Part shown: positions 10,601-18,785 of the stretch, piece after piece
Numbering within the stretch: position 1 is the stretch's first letter
Layout of the letters: every line of letters starts with the position of its first letter
DNA from: CAYNLG01 sp964397995
GTDB taxonomy: Bacteria > Planctomycetota > Phycisphaerae > FEN-1346
DNA length: 64,000 nucleotides
NCBI GenBank assembly: GCA_964397995.1
Contig: CAYNLG010000008.1
Coordinates: 9,979 to 73,978 of the forward strand
Direction: 5' to 3'
Notes under the pieces: generated by a model
The model's input: only the letters and a program-made list of their open reading frames with translations
The model's database searches: none
Told to the model about the DNA's origin: nothing
Program-made: the position numbers and the translations under genes

Positions 10601-10879
10601 CACACTGGTGACGTCGTCCACCCCGTCCAAACCGCGCACGGCCTCTTCGATTGAGAGGAGAATGCCCTCCTCGACCTCTTCCGGACTGGCTCCGGGGTAG
10701 GGGACCGTGACCGAGACCATGTCGAGCGTGATGTCCGGGAAGACCTCCTGCTTGATGTTCGTCAGGGCGAAGAGGCCGCCTACCAGGCACATGGCCATGA
10801 TCAGGTTGGCCGCCACGCTGTGCCCGGCCATCCATGCGACGGGTCCGCGGGGTTCCTGTGGGTTCGCGTCGAGTGTCAC
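7664..10879 (-). CDS. RND-family efflux transporter, inner-membrane pump
   Basis: This 1071-residue protein has the usual length of HAE-type RND pumps. It starts at GTG 10879, which overlaps the stop of the adaptor gene by four bases (GTGA); the open frame upstream of that has no RND similarity. The first transmembrane helix is at about 22-40 (AANLIMAMCLVGGLFAL). The proton-relay aspartates lie in GIVVDDAIVVGENVYHYHQ near residue 403. Large periplasmic loops precede TM2 and TM8, and a second helix bundle runs from about residue 870 to the end. It should take substrates from the periplasm or membrane and pass them to the outer-membrane factor encoded in the same operon. The substrate class is not evident. 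Confidence 0.92.
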   Translation of the reverse strand: MTLDANPQEPRGPVAWMAGHSVAANLIMAMCLVGGLFALTNIKQEVFPDITLDMVSVTVPYPGASPEEVEEGILLSIEEAVRGLDGVDDVTSVASEGAGTVTIEALLGADIQKLADDVRSEVDRIRTFPEEAEEPVITIVAPQREVLDVVLYGDAPVKTLHELAEQVRDQMLQDPDITRVDLEGIPPLEIGIEIPEAELRRYGLTLEGVALRLARASVDLPGGGLKTESGEVLVRVTERRDYGREFGALPVVTTADGSEVLLRDIAQVDDSFADTDRYARYNGHPAISLEVYRVGDQTPIQVADAVQRQLEEADAILSSGIKTSIERDRSDIYRQRVELLLKNGAIGLVLVLVVLGLFLEARLAFWVMMGIPIAFLGSFLVLPATGVTINMISLFAYIIALGIVVDDAIVVGENVYHYHQSGLPFLRAAIRGAREVAMPVTFSVLTNVVAFLPVYFIPGVMGKIFKMIPVVVCTAFLISLGECLFVLPAHLGHGKERRRRGLSGWLHARQQTFSRWFLHWVRTWYGPFLRTALHHRYVTVAIAVSVLAVAVSYAASGRMGFQLFPVVESDFSEATVALPYGAPVEKTEAIMQRMLDGARQVAAETGHPELVEAITSDVGREGSHSGRMRVMLADPEIREDIMSTQAFTDRWRDVVGEVPGVESLRFVSDAGGPGSRGRPVTVELSHRNLGVLEEASRELAAVLETYPLVQDVDDGFQPGKPQLDFTLKPEGKSLGLTAAEVARQVRSAFYGAEALRQQRGRNEIKVMVRLPETDRSTEQTLHDMMVRTPAGTYVPLRGVADVERGRAYTTIDRRGGRRVVQVSADVTPRSKAGEVLGDLRSGAIPNLTARFRGLQYSFEGHQAEIRESLGSLQTTFAIALLAIFAMLAIPFRSYIQPLIIMISIPFGIVGAVLGHLIMGYDLCIPSMFGIVALSGVVVNDSLVLVDFANRRHREGGMTHRDAIHAAGIQRFRPVLLTTLTTFGGLAPMIFETSRQARFLIPMALSLGFGILFATAITLVLVPSLYVVVEDVQHAAVRVYRFLVVPTAAKAAPERGARGGAAEPELAPDGAK

Positions 10880-12303
10880 GGGGCGCCCTCCTCCGCCTGG
10901 CTGTCCGGCTCGGGCAGCTGGGTGGTTGCGTCGCCGGCCGAAGCGGGGCCCCGCTCGCGGGTTCGAAGGGCCATGCCCTCGACCGGCGCGCCCAGGTCGC
11001 TCACAAGCAGCCTGTCGCCCGCACTGAGTCCCTCGCTCACGCAGACGTGCGTATCGCTGCCCCACGCGAGGCGAACCGGACGGATGGCCAGCGTCCCCTC
11101 CGGCGTCATCACCCAGACGCGGTTGCCGTCGCGCAGGGCCGATCGCGGCACGCGGGCGACGGCTTCGACGTCGCGGCCCTCCATCTCGACGCGGACATAG
11201 GAGTCGATCAGGAGCGGCTTCCCATCCTCTGGCGGCGCCTCCAGATCAAGCGGATCGTCGACCGCCACCAGGACCCGGGCCATGCGGCCCCGCGGCTCGA
11301 GGTCGGCCGCCAGGCGAAGTACGCGACCAGTCCGGTGGGTCCCCTCCGGCCAGGCGCCTTGATGGAAGATGCGGACAGGCGAGCCGGCTTGGTCGTCGCG
11401 GCGGGGGATGCGGAGCCACCGCAACTCGTCCACGGGCACAGTGACTTCGATCCAGTAGACGTTTGTTCCGACCAGTTCAGCCACCGGCGCGGCAGGCGAT
11501 ACCTGGGACCCGACGTCCACGGTTTCGCTCCGGACTTGGGAGTCGAAGGGGGCGCGAAGCGTTGTCCGCGCGAGGTCGAGCCCCGCCCTGCGCCGCTGGG
11601 CTTGGGCCGACGCCAGAGCCGCCTCGGCCGCACCGACGTCCGCTCCGGCCGCCTCGAGGGCCGCCCGAGCTGCTGCGAGAGTCGCCTCGGCCGAACGCCG
11701 TTCGGGTCCCCGCAGGACCAAGTCAAGATCGTCTTCGGTGACCGTCTCGCCGAGAAGCTCCGCCTCGCGTTCGGCAATGGCCTGCTGTCCCATTTCTATC
11801 TGTAGCGCGGCCTCGGCCTTCGCGACGTCGGCTTTCCGCAGGGCGACCTGCGTCCGGGCCTTCGCCAAGGTGCTTTCGAGGCGTCGCACCTCTGCCTCGA
11901 CCTGCTCAAGCGTCACCTGGAAGTCGTCGGGCTCGATGCGGAGCACCTCCTCGCCGGCTCCCAGCAGCCCCCCCGGCACCAAGGCATCGCTCACGGCCAC
12001 CACCCGCCCGCTCACCTGAGGGGCCAGGGTTACGTGTCTGGCTGGCCGTACGGTGCCCATGGCCTCGATGGTGACGCGGTGGTTGCCCGTTTCGATGGGC
12101 ATGACGTCGACGAGAGTGGCCGCCTTACCGCGCGGGCGGCGCTCGGCACGTGGACGGTTCGAGAGCCAGTGGACCGACACGAGCGCACCGACCGCCAGAA
12201 TGCCGACAGCGATGAGCAAGGCTGCTGACCGGCCGAGCCAGACGCGCCACGCGGGGGATGGCTGGGCCGGTGCGGCTTCGAGCGTCTTCGGGGTCTCAGC
12301 CAT
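10876..12303 (-). CDS. RND efflux periplasmic adaptor (membrane fusion protein)
   Basis: The 475-residue adaptor starts at ATG 12303, which overlaps the end of the outer-membrane-factor gene by eight bases. An N-terminal membrane anchor (about 22-46, SAALLIAVGILAVGALVSV) is followed by the barrel-sandwich start TIEAMGTVRPARHVTLAPQV. A long alpha-helical hairpin rich in Glu, Ala and Arg follows, then the returning lipoyl half (TTLRAPFDSQV) and the beta-barrel segment. This layout is that of the HlyD/AcrA family, which links the RND pump to the TolC-like channel. The hairpin is long, as expected for an adaptor that docks onto a TolC-type tip. It overlaps the pump gene by four bases and is surely co-translated with it. 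Confidence 0.9.
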   Translation of the reverse strand: MAETPKTLEAAPAQPSPAWRVWLGRSAALLIAVGILAVGALVSVHWLSNRPRAERRPRGKAATLVDVMPIETGNHRVTIEAMGTVRPARHVTLAPQVSGRVVAVSDALVPGGLLGAGEEVLRIEPDDFQVTLEQVEAEVRRLESTLAKARTQVALRKADVAKAEAALQIEMGQQAIAEREAELLGETVTEDDLDLVLRGPERRSAEATLAAARAALEAAGADVGAAEAALASAQAQRRRAGLDLARTTLRAPFDSQVRSETVDVGSQVSPAAPVAELVGTNVYWIEVTVPVDELRWLRIPRRDDQAGSPVRIFHQGAWPEGTHRTGRVLRLAADLEPRGRMARVLVAVDDPLDLEAPPEDGKPLLIDSYVRVEMEGRDVEAVARVPRSALRDGNRVWVMTPEGTLAIRPVRLAWGSDTHVCVSEGLSAGDRLLVSDLGAPVEGMALRTRERGPASAGDATTQLPEPDSQAEEGAP

Positions 12304-13816
12304 TGATATCTCCGGTCTGCGGTTTGTCGGGGCAGGCGGCGGTGTCGCCACCCAGAGCGGGGGTTGGCGGGCGGTCCATGGTCCAGCCTCCCGCGAGGGC
12401 GCGATACAGGTCGACCCGGAACAAGGCGAGGTCTCGCCGCGCCTGGAGGGTCGCTTTCTCGAGGTTCTGGTACGAGAGTAACGTGGTGAGGTACCGCGTG
12501 AAGTCGTCCGTGCCCTTTGTGTAGTTGGCGAGTGTCTGCTCCGACGCTTGGCGGGCGAGGGCGAGTTGGCGCTCGAGGCTGGCCACGTTCTCGGCCTGGC
12601 GGGCCTCCTGAACAAGAGCGTCCTCGACCTCCGCGAGGGCGTCGAGCACCGTTTGGCCATACACGTTCAGCCGCTCCGAGAGGAGCGCCCGGGTCCGGTG
12701 GACCTCGGCGCCACGGAGATTCGCGTCGAAGAGCGGGGCGACGACGTTGGCGGCCAAGGTGGCGACCCAGTTGTCGAAAAGATCGCGGACCTGTTCGGCG
12801 GAAGTGCCGACCGTGGCCGCGAGGCTGAGCCGCGGGAACTGGTCCGCGACGGCCGCCCCGACGCGCGCATCCGCCGAGCGCACCCGCAGCTCGCTCGCCA
12901 GAACATCCGGCCGCCGCCGTAGCAGGTCCGCCGGCAGCCCCGTCTCGGGCAACGGCGGCAGGGGGGGGACCGCGGTCACCTCAGGAAGGTTCGCGGTGCC
13001 GGGTGCGCGGCCGAGGAGGATGGCGAGCTGGTGCTCGAGCACGGCGATGCCGCTCTGAACCAGAGTGCGCTCGCCTCGCGTCGCTTCGACGAGTTGACGC
13101 TGCTGAAGGACGTCTGTTGCGCCGGCGCGCCCTCGCCGGAACCTCAGAGTGATGAGTTCCAGGACCTGCTCGTTGGTCGCGTGCTGGTCATCGAGGATGG
13201 CGAGGCGTCCCCGAAGCTCCCCCATGCGGAGCCATGTGCCCGCGATCTGGGCCGAGAGCGTGATGGCCGCCGCCCGCAAATCCTCGGCGCTTGCGGCTAC
13301 GTCCAGGATCGCGGCATCGCGCGCGGAGCGGATGCGGCCCCAGAGGTCGACCTCGTAGCTGGCAGTGAGGCCGAGGGAGACGTCCGTGGTGTACGTTCGG
13401 ACGGTTCCGCCCGGCGTGCCTCCGAACCCGCCTCGGCCCCCGGTCGTGCCCTCACCCTCATTCTCTGTGACGCTGCGCGAGGCGCCGGCCGTCCCATCCA
13501 AGAAGGGCCAGAGCGGGGCTCCGGCCTTCTGGGCCACGGCCCGGGCCTGGTCGAGGCGGTCCCAAGCGGACCGGATTGTGAAGTTGCCGGCAAGGGCTTC
13601 GTCGACCAGGGCCGTCAGGTGTGGGTCCCCAAACGCCTCCCACCAATGGTCGGCCAAGGGGGCCTCGCCAGAGGCGGAAAATGCCCCCGGCATCCCCAGT
13701 GGCGGATGGCTCTCCCCTGTCTGGTGAACCATGCACCCGCCGGCCAGGGCTGCGGTCAGGCCGCACGCGGTGAGAATCGCGGTCGTGAGGTGGCGGGGGT
13801 TGTGCCTTCGCGTCAC
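12296..13816 (-). CDS. TolC/NodT-type outer-membrane efflux lipoprotein
   Basis: This 506-residue protein begins at GTG 13816, which overlaps the regulator stop (GTGA). A signal peptide ends at LAGGC, and Cys28 is the likely lipidation site. The body contains two related long helical parts, as in outer-membrane factors: DHWWEAFGDPHLTALVDEAL marks the first repeat, and the second half has RPDVLASELRVRSADARVGAA and FPRLSLAATVG, the typical landmark of NodT/OprM-like channels. It forms the outer-membrane exit duct for the pump encoded downstream. An outer-membrane lipoprotein supports a diderm envelope. Confidence 0.9.
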   Translation of the reverse strand: MTRRHNPRHLTTAILTACGLTAALAGGCMVHQTGESHPPLGMPGAFSASGEAPLADHWWEAFGDPHLTALVDEALAGNFTIRSAWDRLDQARAVAQKAGAPLWPFLDGTAGASRSVTENEGEGTTGGRGGFGGTPGGTVRTYTTDVSLGLTASYEVDLWGRIRSARDAAILDVAASAEDLRAAAITLSAQIAGTWLRMGELRGRLAILDDQHATNEQVLELITLRFRRGRAGATDVLQQRQLVEATRGERTLVQSGIAVLEHQLAILLGRAPGTANLPEVTAVPPLPPLPETGLPADLLRRRPDVLASELRVRSADARVGAAVADQFPRLSLAATVGTSAEQVRDLFDNWVATLAANVVAPLFDANLRGAEVHRTRALLSERLNVYGQTVLDALAEVEDALVQEARQAENVASLERQLALARQASEQTLANYTKGTDDFTRYLTTLLSYQNLEKATLQARRDLALFRVDLYRALAGGWTMDRPPTPALGGDTAACPDKPQTGDING

Positions 13817-14484
13817 GCTGGGGCCTCCCTGCTGTTCAGCCGGTCGCGGTAGCGCTCAAGTCCCGCCAAGCTGAAGCGGTACAGGTGGTCGGCCATGGCT
13901 TCTACGTTCATGTCGAGCGGCGGCGGCCCCGGTTTCCAGTGCGGGCCTTTGCCGAAACGCAAGTGCCGCTCCCAAAGGCAGAAGTGGCGGAAGAGGGCCG
14001 TCACGGTCCGTACGCACAGTTCGACGTCGGTGTCCGTGGCCGAGGGTCCGAGGATGGCCCGGATATCTCCGGCGAAGCCTTCGCGGAGCGGCTCGACCAG
14101 TTCGCGGATCGTCTCCCACAGCAGCCCGGTGGGGTTTGCCATCTCGTTATGGAGCATCTCGAACTCGTGGCTTTCGGGATCCATGATCCGTCGGGTGGCC
14201 GCGACGATGCGGCCACGGAGCCGCTCCTCGGCCGAGACGTCTGGAGGCACGCCGCCTTCGGAAGGGTGAGACGCCAACGACCGTTCGAATGCCAGACGAA
14301 ACGCCTCGACGTACAGATTCTCCTTGCTGCGGAAGTAGTAGTTGACGGCGGCGATGTTAGCTCCGGCACGCTCGCAAATTTCCGCTACCGTCGCCTGGTG
14401 AAAGTCCTTCTCCGCAAAGAGGACGCAGGCGGCATCCAGGAGGCTCTGCCGGGTGTCCCGGGTGGGTGCGTCACTGCGGCTCAT
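13813..14484 (-). CDS. TetR-family repressor of the efflux operon
   Basis: The 223-residue protein has a TetR helix-turn-helix at about residues 9-55 (TRQSLLDAACVLFAEKDF, then VAEICERAGANIAAVNYYF). The C-terminal half (GRIVAATRRIMDPESHEFEMLHNEM and later) resembles the ligand-binding part of the CerR/DUF1956 group. ATG 14484 is preferred. An in-frame start 11 codons upstream (14517) would lie inside the dyad at 14510-14533 and close to the predicted transcription start, so it would leave no leader. The gene heads the efflux operon and its stop overlaps the channel gene, so it probably represses its own operon and releases on drug binding. The ligand is unknown. Confidence 0.88.
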   Translation of the reverse strand: MSRSDAPTRDTRQSLLDAACVLFAEKDFHQATVAEICERAGANIAAVNYYFRSKENLYVEAFRLAFERSLASHPSEGGVPPDVSAEERLRGRIVAATRRIMDPESHEFEMLHNEMANPTGLLWETIRELVEPLREGFAGDIRAILGPSATDTDVELCVRTVTALFRHFCLWERHLRFGKGPHWKPGPPPLDMNVEAMADHLYRFSLAGLERYRDRLNSREAPA

Positions 14485-14509
14485 GGGCGGTCTCCACCCG
14501 AACAACGTC

Positions 14510-14533
14510 CGCTTCAAATGGGCATTTCAATCG
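14510..14533. promoter_or_regulatory. imperfect palindrome, probable TetR operator
   Basis: The arms CGCTTCAAATG and CATTTCAATCG are separated by GG; 9 of 11 positions pair. The dyad sits directly after the -10 box of the efflux operon promoter, where a bound repressor would block transcription start. Its length (24 bases) suits a TetR dimer. Confidence 0.55.
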
Positions 14534-14534
14534 A

Positions 14535-14563
14535 ATCCTAGGCGCCCCCGGCGGCTGCGTCAA
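14535..14563 (-). promoter_or_regulatory. sigma70-type promoter of the TetR-efflux operon
   Basis: Read on the minus strand, TTGACG (14563-14558) is followed by exactly 17 bases and then TAGGAT (14540-14535). Both hexamers are one or two bases from consensus. Start of transcription would fall in the operator-like dyad, about 45 bases before the regulator ATG at 14484. Confidence 0.6.
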
Positions 14564-14645
14564 GGTCTTTGGCAGATACGGCGGGCGGACATTTGCCCTT
14601 GGCCTCGCGGCGAGGTAGGATGCGCCTGGCCGCGGAGGGCCTTCC

Positions 14646-15653
14646 ATGGCGAACGAAAGGACACCCAGGGATCCAGAATCTGGAGCCCCGGGGCCGTTCT
14701 CGCCGTCCGACCTGCCGATCAATGCTGATGGTCGCACCTACCACCTGTGTGTGCGGCAGGACGAAGTGGCCCCGGACATTCTCCTTGTCGGCGACCCCGG
14801 CCGGGCGGCGTTGATCGGCGAGACGCTCCTGGATTCGGTTGAGATGGCCCGCCAGCATCGCGGTCTGCGAACCGTGACCGGTACCTATCGCGGTAGCTGC
14901 GGCAAGCCGTTACGCGTGACCGTCGCCACCTCCGGCATGGGCACGCCGTCACTCGAGATCGTTGTCCAGGAACTGGTCGCCCTGCACGAGGTAGACCTTG
15001 CGACCGGGCGCCGCAGGGCCTCGTGGCCGACGCTGAACGTCATCCGTGTGGGCACATCGGGCGGCATTCAGCCGACGACGCCTCTTGGGACGCCCATCGT
15101 CACCTCCTACTCCATCGGCCTGGACAATACGGGCCTCTTCTACGAAGCCGCGGTGCCGGACGAGATATGCGCTCGACTCGAGCCGCGGGTCCGGACCCTC
15201 GTTATCGGGGCGATGCGGCCGGGGTCGCGCTTTGCCGGGTGCATCAGACCGTACGTGTCGCGTGCCCACGCGGCGGTGGTGGTCGCGCTGACGTCCGGGG
15301 CCGCAACCCTGGGCGTCGAGGTGAAGACCGGTCTGACGGCCTCGAACAGCGGCTTCTTTGCCGGGCAGGGCCGTGACGTTGCCCGTGTCCCGTCGAGCGT
15401 CGCTGATACCGAGGCCCTTCTGGGCGGCTTCGACCCCGACGTGGACGGCCAACGGGTCGAGAACATGGAGATGGAAGCTAGCTTCCTGCTGCACTTTCTC
15501 GGCGCTCTGGGCCACCGCGGCGGGGCCATTTGCCCTGTCATCGCCAACCGTCTCGAAGGCAGGTTCCTAAAGGACTACCAGGGCGCGGTTACGGAGGCCG
15601 CGCGGACCGCCCTCGAAGCCCTTCGGCTGCTCCGAAGGGGCGACGAGGTCTGA
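14646..15653 (+). CDS. nucleoside phosphorylase (uridine phosphorylase-like)
   Basis: The 335-residue protein belongs to the PNP/UDP phosphorylase family, which splits nucleosides with phosphate into base and ribose-1-phosphate. Visible landmarks are ILLVGDPGRAALIGE (phosphate-binding Gly-Asp-Pro-x-Arg), VATSGMGTPS, VIRVGTSGGIQP and RVENMEMEASFLL, which is the nucleoside-binding EME/EAS segment found in uridine phosphorylases. It is longer than the usual 250 residues because of an N-terminal extension and inserts. ATG 14646 lies behind GGAGGG. It is transcribed away from the TetR operon and converges on the asparagine synthetase operon with nine bases between the stops. Uridine is the likeliest substrate, but this is not decided by the sequence. 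Confidence 0.8.
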   Translation: MANERTPRDPESGAPGPFSPSDLPINADGRTYHLCVRQDEVAPDILLVGDPGRAALIGETLLDSVEMARQHRGLRTVTGTYRGSCGKPLRVTVATSGMGTPSLEIVVQELVALHEVDLATGRRRASWPTLNVIRVGTSGGIQPTTPLGTPIVTSYSIGLDNTGLFYEAAVPDEICARLEPRVRTLVIGAMRPGSRFAGCIRPYVSRAHAAVVVALTSGAATLGVEVKTGLTASNSGFFAGQGRDVARVPSSVADTEALLGGFDPDVDGQRVENMEMEASFLLHFLGALGHRGGAICPVIANRLEGRFLKDYQGAVTEAARTALEALRLLRRGDEV

Positions 15654-15662
15654 GGGGCCGGC

Positions 15663-17192
15663 TCAGTTGGCTTGGGCCAAAGTGTCAAAGTCGGGCCGTT
15701 CGGCCCAGCGCCCCACATTGGCGAGGATCGCGTCGACGTCGTCGCCGTAGGCGTCGCACAAGAGCTTGTGGTAGGCGCACTCCTCGTCCGACCGAAGACC
15801 CGCCTCCGGGTGTCGCGCCTTGTAGGCGGCCGCCTCGCCCCCCGGCATGAAGTGCTCCAGACCCCGGCTGACGAGGTCGACCGTGCCGCTGCCCTCGTCG
15901 AACTGAGCCTTTTTGCGCCAGAGTATCTCGTCTGGCAGAAGGTCCTCGCAGGCCTTCCGCAGGACCCACTTCTCGCACAGGCGCCCGTCGGGCATGCGCC
16001 GGAGCTTCAGTGCCGCTGGGATCGTCTGGGCCAATTCGATGAGTTCGGTGTCGAGGAAGGGGACGCGGCCCTCCAGGCTGTGGGCCATCGTCAGGCGGTC
16101 GACCCGCTGGAGGTTGCAGTTATGGAGCGACGCGATGCTGCGGCGCAGTTCGCGGTGCAGAACGGCCTCCTCGGGAATGTCGCGGTAGTAGGTGTAACCA
16201 GCGAAGAGTTCGTCGGCCCCCTCGCCGGTCAGGATGACCTTCACGGTCCGGGCGGCCAGACGCGACGTGAAGTAGCATGGGATGGCCGAGCGGACCAGGT
16301 CCTGGTCGAAGGACTCCAGGTGGTAGAGAATCTCCGGCAGGGCGGCCAGCACCTCGTCCATCGCAAAGACATATTCGTGATGGACGGTGTCGAGGTGGTT
16401 GGCGACAATGCGTGCTGCCGCGAGGTCGTCGCTGCCCTCGATGCCGACGGAGAACGTGTGAAGTGCGTCGACGTGGCGGCGGGTCATAGCGACGATGAGG
16501 CTGGAGTCGAGGCCGCCCGAGAGGAACGCCCCGACGGGCACGTCGCTCATCATGCGCTTGGCGACGGCCCGCTCGAGGGTCTCGCGGACATGGCGGCAAT
16601 GCTCCTCGGGCGGCCGGTCCTCTGGCCACCGGTCGGGGACCTCGTAGAAACGGCCCGTGCCGAGGCGCGAATGGTACCAGGTACCGGGCGGAAACTCCTT
16701 GACCTCGCCGGCGAGGCCAGCCAGAGCCTTGAGCTCCGACGCGAAGACGGTCGCGCCCGCGCGCCGCCCGACGTAGAGCGGTTTGATGCCGATGGCGTCT
16801 CGGGCAACATAGAGGTCCCTGCCGTCGGCGATGGCGAAGGCGAACATGCCATCGAGGCGCCCGGCGGCTTCCGTTGCGCAGTCTTCCCAGAGGTGCAGGG
16901 CGGACTCGGTGTCGCTCCGCGTCCGGAACGTGTGCCGGGCCTCGAGGTCGTCCCGCAACGCCGGGAAGTTGTAGAGCTCTCCGTTGCCGATGATGCTGCG
17001 CACGCCGTCACCGCTGTAGATCGGCTGGTTGCCTCCGGCCGGGTCCATGATCGAGAGCCGCCGGTGACCGAGTGTGCCGCGCGCGTCGCTCCGCATGCCC
17101 TCGGCGTCGGGTCCGCGGTGGACGAGCCGGTGCATCATCGCCGCGACGGTCGCGCGGTCGTCTGTACCCCAGATGCCTGTGATGCCACACAT
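15663..17192 (-). CDS. asnB: asparagine synthetase (glutamine-hydrolysing) family, intact glutaminase
   Basis: The 509-residue protein starts MCGITG, so Cys2 becomes the N-terminal nucleophile of a class II glutaminase after Met removal. RRLS (44-47), NGELYN (70-75) and Asp94 fit the glutamine pocket. The synthetase half has the ATP-binding SGGLDS at 225-230 and the conserved GEGADELFAGY and MAHSLEGRVPFLD. Such enzymes transfer glutamine ammonia to an adenylated carboxylate, aspartate in the classical case. The product is somewhat shorter than E. coli AsnB. It is the last gene of the MttB operon, 84 bases after a second AsnB-like gene. Because of that context it could amidate a substrate other than aspartate. 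Confidence 0.88.
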   Translation of the reverse strand: MCGITGIWGTDDRATVAAMMHRLVHRGPDAEGMRSDARGTLGHRRLSIMDPAGGNQPIYSGDGVRSIIGNGELYNFPALRDDLEARHTFRTRSDTESALHLWEDCATEAAGRLDGMFAFAIADGRDLYVARDAIGIKPLYVGRRAGATVFASELKALAGLAGEVKEFPPGTWYHSRLGTGRFYEVPDRWPEDRPPEEHCRHVRETLERAVAKRMMSDVPVGAFLSGGLDSSLIVAMTRRHVDALHTFSVGIEGSDDLAAARIVANHLDTVHHEYVFAMDEVLAALPEILYHLESFDQDLVRSAIPCYFTSRLAARTVKVILTGEGADELFAGYTYYRDIPEEAVLHRELRRSIASLHNCNLQRVDRLTMAHSLEGRVPFLDTELIELAQTIPAALKLRRMPDGRLCEKWVLRKACEDLLPDEILWRKKAQFDEGSGTVDLVSRGLEHFMPGGEAAAYKARHPEAGLRSDEECAYHKLLCDAYGDDVDAILANVGRWAERPDFDTLAQAN

Positions 17193-17276
17193 ACGTCCTG
17201 CCTCCTCGCGGTCGCGTTGGGAGTTCGGTTGCGTCTGCGTGGCCAGGCGGGTTTCTTGAGGCGGCGCGGCGGGGAC

Positions 17277-18737
17277 TTACTTACCGGGGTCCCACCGGCC
17301 GACCAGGGACTCGAAGTGCAGGCCCGGGAAGTCCTGCTTGAACAGTTGGTAGTACCAGAGCTCCTTGGGCGAGTTGAGCCGATAGCCCCCCGGTGTCTTG
17401 CGGGCGGCCTCGGTGAAGTCGCCGTCGAGCTTGCCTTCGGCAACCGCGTCCATCCGTTCGTCGGTACCTGTGCCGGCGGCGAAGCGGAGCTTGACGCGGC
17501 GGTAGATGGTCTCAGGCAGGAGGTCCTTGAAGGCCTCGCGGAGGATGTGCTTCTCGGTCCACTTGCCCTGGCCGCTGTCGTGGATCTTCCACCGGACCGG
17601 GAGTTGCTGGGCCAGGGCGATGACGTGGCTGTCGATGAAGGGGGTCCGGTAGGTGATGCCGTTGGCCATCATCGCCCGGTCGAGCCGCTGGAGGGCGGTG
17701 TTGTAGGCGACGGCGATCAGGTTGTGCATCATGGCCAGCCGCTCGGCCTCGGTGGGCAGGTCCTTCAGGAGGTGGTACCCGCCGAAGAGCTCGTCGCCGC
17801 CCTCGCCGCTCAGGATGCAGTTGGTCATCTCGGCGGCCTTCGACGAGGCGAACAGGTTCGAGATCGTCCCGCTGACGCAGTCCTCGTCGAAACTCTCGAG
17901 GGCATAGACGGCGCGGCGGACGGAGTCGGTGATCTCGTCCTGCGTATAGAGGCGGATGTGGTGCTCCGCATCGAGGTGGTCGGCGACAATCTTCGCGTTC
18001 TCGACGTCGGCGGCGCCTTCCATGCCGACCGTGACCAGTGGCATGCGGGCGCCAAGCTCGTAGGCGACGACGGCGTTGATGGAGCTGTCGAGGCCCCCGC
18101 TCAGGAGGCACGCTCCGATGGCCCCGTCCTCCAGGCGCCTCTCGACGGCGCCGGTCAGGGTCTCGCGGACGGCGGCCACGGCCTCGTCGAAGTCGCTGGG
18201 GACCGACGCCTCGGGGTAGCGCGGCAGGTAGCCGGCGATGCCGGAGCGGCTGGAGAAGGTGACGGCGGGCGGCAAATCCTGGATCTCCTCGGCCAAGCCC
18301 ACAAGGGCCTTGACCTCCGAGGCGAAGCAGACGTGTCTCTTGGCCGTGCGCCCGACGTACATCGGCCGGACGCCCACCGCGTCCCGCGCCAGCAGCAGTT
18401 CTTCTCCGTTCCAGACGGCGGCCGCGAAGACGCCCTCCAGATGGCCCGGGAAGGTGCGGCCATACTCGTGGAAGAGGTCCAGGACGACGTCGGCGTCGCT
18501 CTTGCCTTGAGGCCGCGCGTTGTAGACTTCGCCGTCGAGGAGGACGACCGTGTCACCTTCACGAGCGAAGCCTGTGCCGCGTGCCGGCGACAGATCGGCT
18601 GCGCACACGCCGCCGGCCAGATCGCCGTCGCTGACGGTCTCGCGGTGGTCCGGGCCGCGGTGCTTGACCTTGTCGAGCATCGCGTCGGTGCGTGCGGGGT
18701 CGCGGGGGCTGCCCAATATGCCAACAATACCGGCCAT
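17277..18737 (-). CDS. asparagine synthetase-like protein with a dead glutaminase domain
   Basis: This 486-residue paralogue of its downstream neighbour starts MAGIVG at ATG 18737, behind AAAGGAAGG. The catalytic Cys2 is replaced by Ala, the NGE motif reads DGE (68-70), and the segment matching RRLS is lost, so the amidotransferase half should not hydrolyse glutamine. The synthetase half is intact: SGGLDS (213-218), SGEGGDELFGGYH and TYRTPFID. Known AsnB-fold proteins with this loss include beta-lactam synthetase-type and lasso-peptide-cyclase-type enzymes, which adenylate a carboxylate and use another nucleophile. It could also use free ammonia. It lies 48 bases after the methyltransferase gene. 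Confidence 0.82.
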   Translation of the reverse strand: MAGIVGILGSPRDPARTDAMLDKVKHRGPDHRETVSDGDLAGGVCAADLSPARGTGFAREGDTVVLLDGEVYNARPQGKSDADVVLDLFHEYGRTFPGHLEGVFAAAVWNGEELLLARDAVGVRPMYVGRTAKRHVCFASEVKALVGLAEEIQDLPPAVTFSSRSGIAGYLPRYPEASVPSDFDEAVAAVRETLTGAVERRLEDGAIGACLLSGGLDSSINAVVAYELGARMPLVTVGMEGAADVENAKIVADHLDAEHHIRLYTQDEITDSVRRAVYALESFDEDCVSGTISNLFASSKAAEMTNCILSGEGGDELFGGYHLLKDLPTEAERLAMMHNLIAVAYNTALQRLDRAMMANGITYRTPFIDSHVIALAQQLPVRWKIHDSGQGKWTEKHILREAFKDLLPETIYRRVKLRFAAGTGTDERMDAVAEGKLDGDFTEAARKTPGGYRLNSPKELWYYQLFKQDFPGLHFESLVGRWDPGK

Positions 18738-18785
18738 GGAGGTCCTTCCTTTTCAGGTATATGCGAGGTGGCGCGCCAGGGCGCG

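Noticed and set aside
14485..14517. Longer N-terminus of the TetR protein
   Set aside because: Its start lies within the operator-like dyad and near the predicted transcription start, leaving no ribosome site; the downstream ATG 14484 gives the normal family length.
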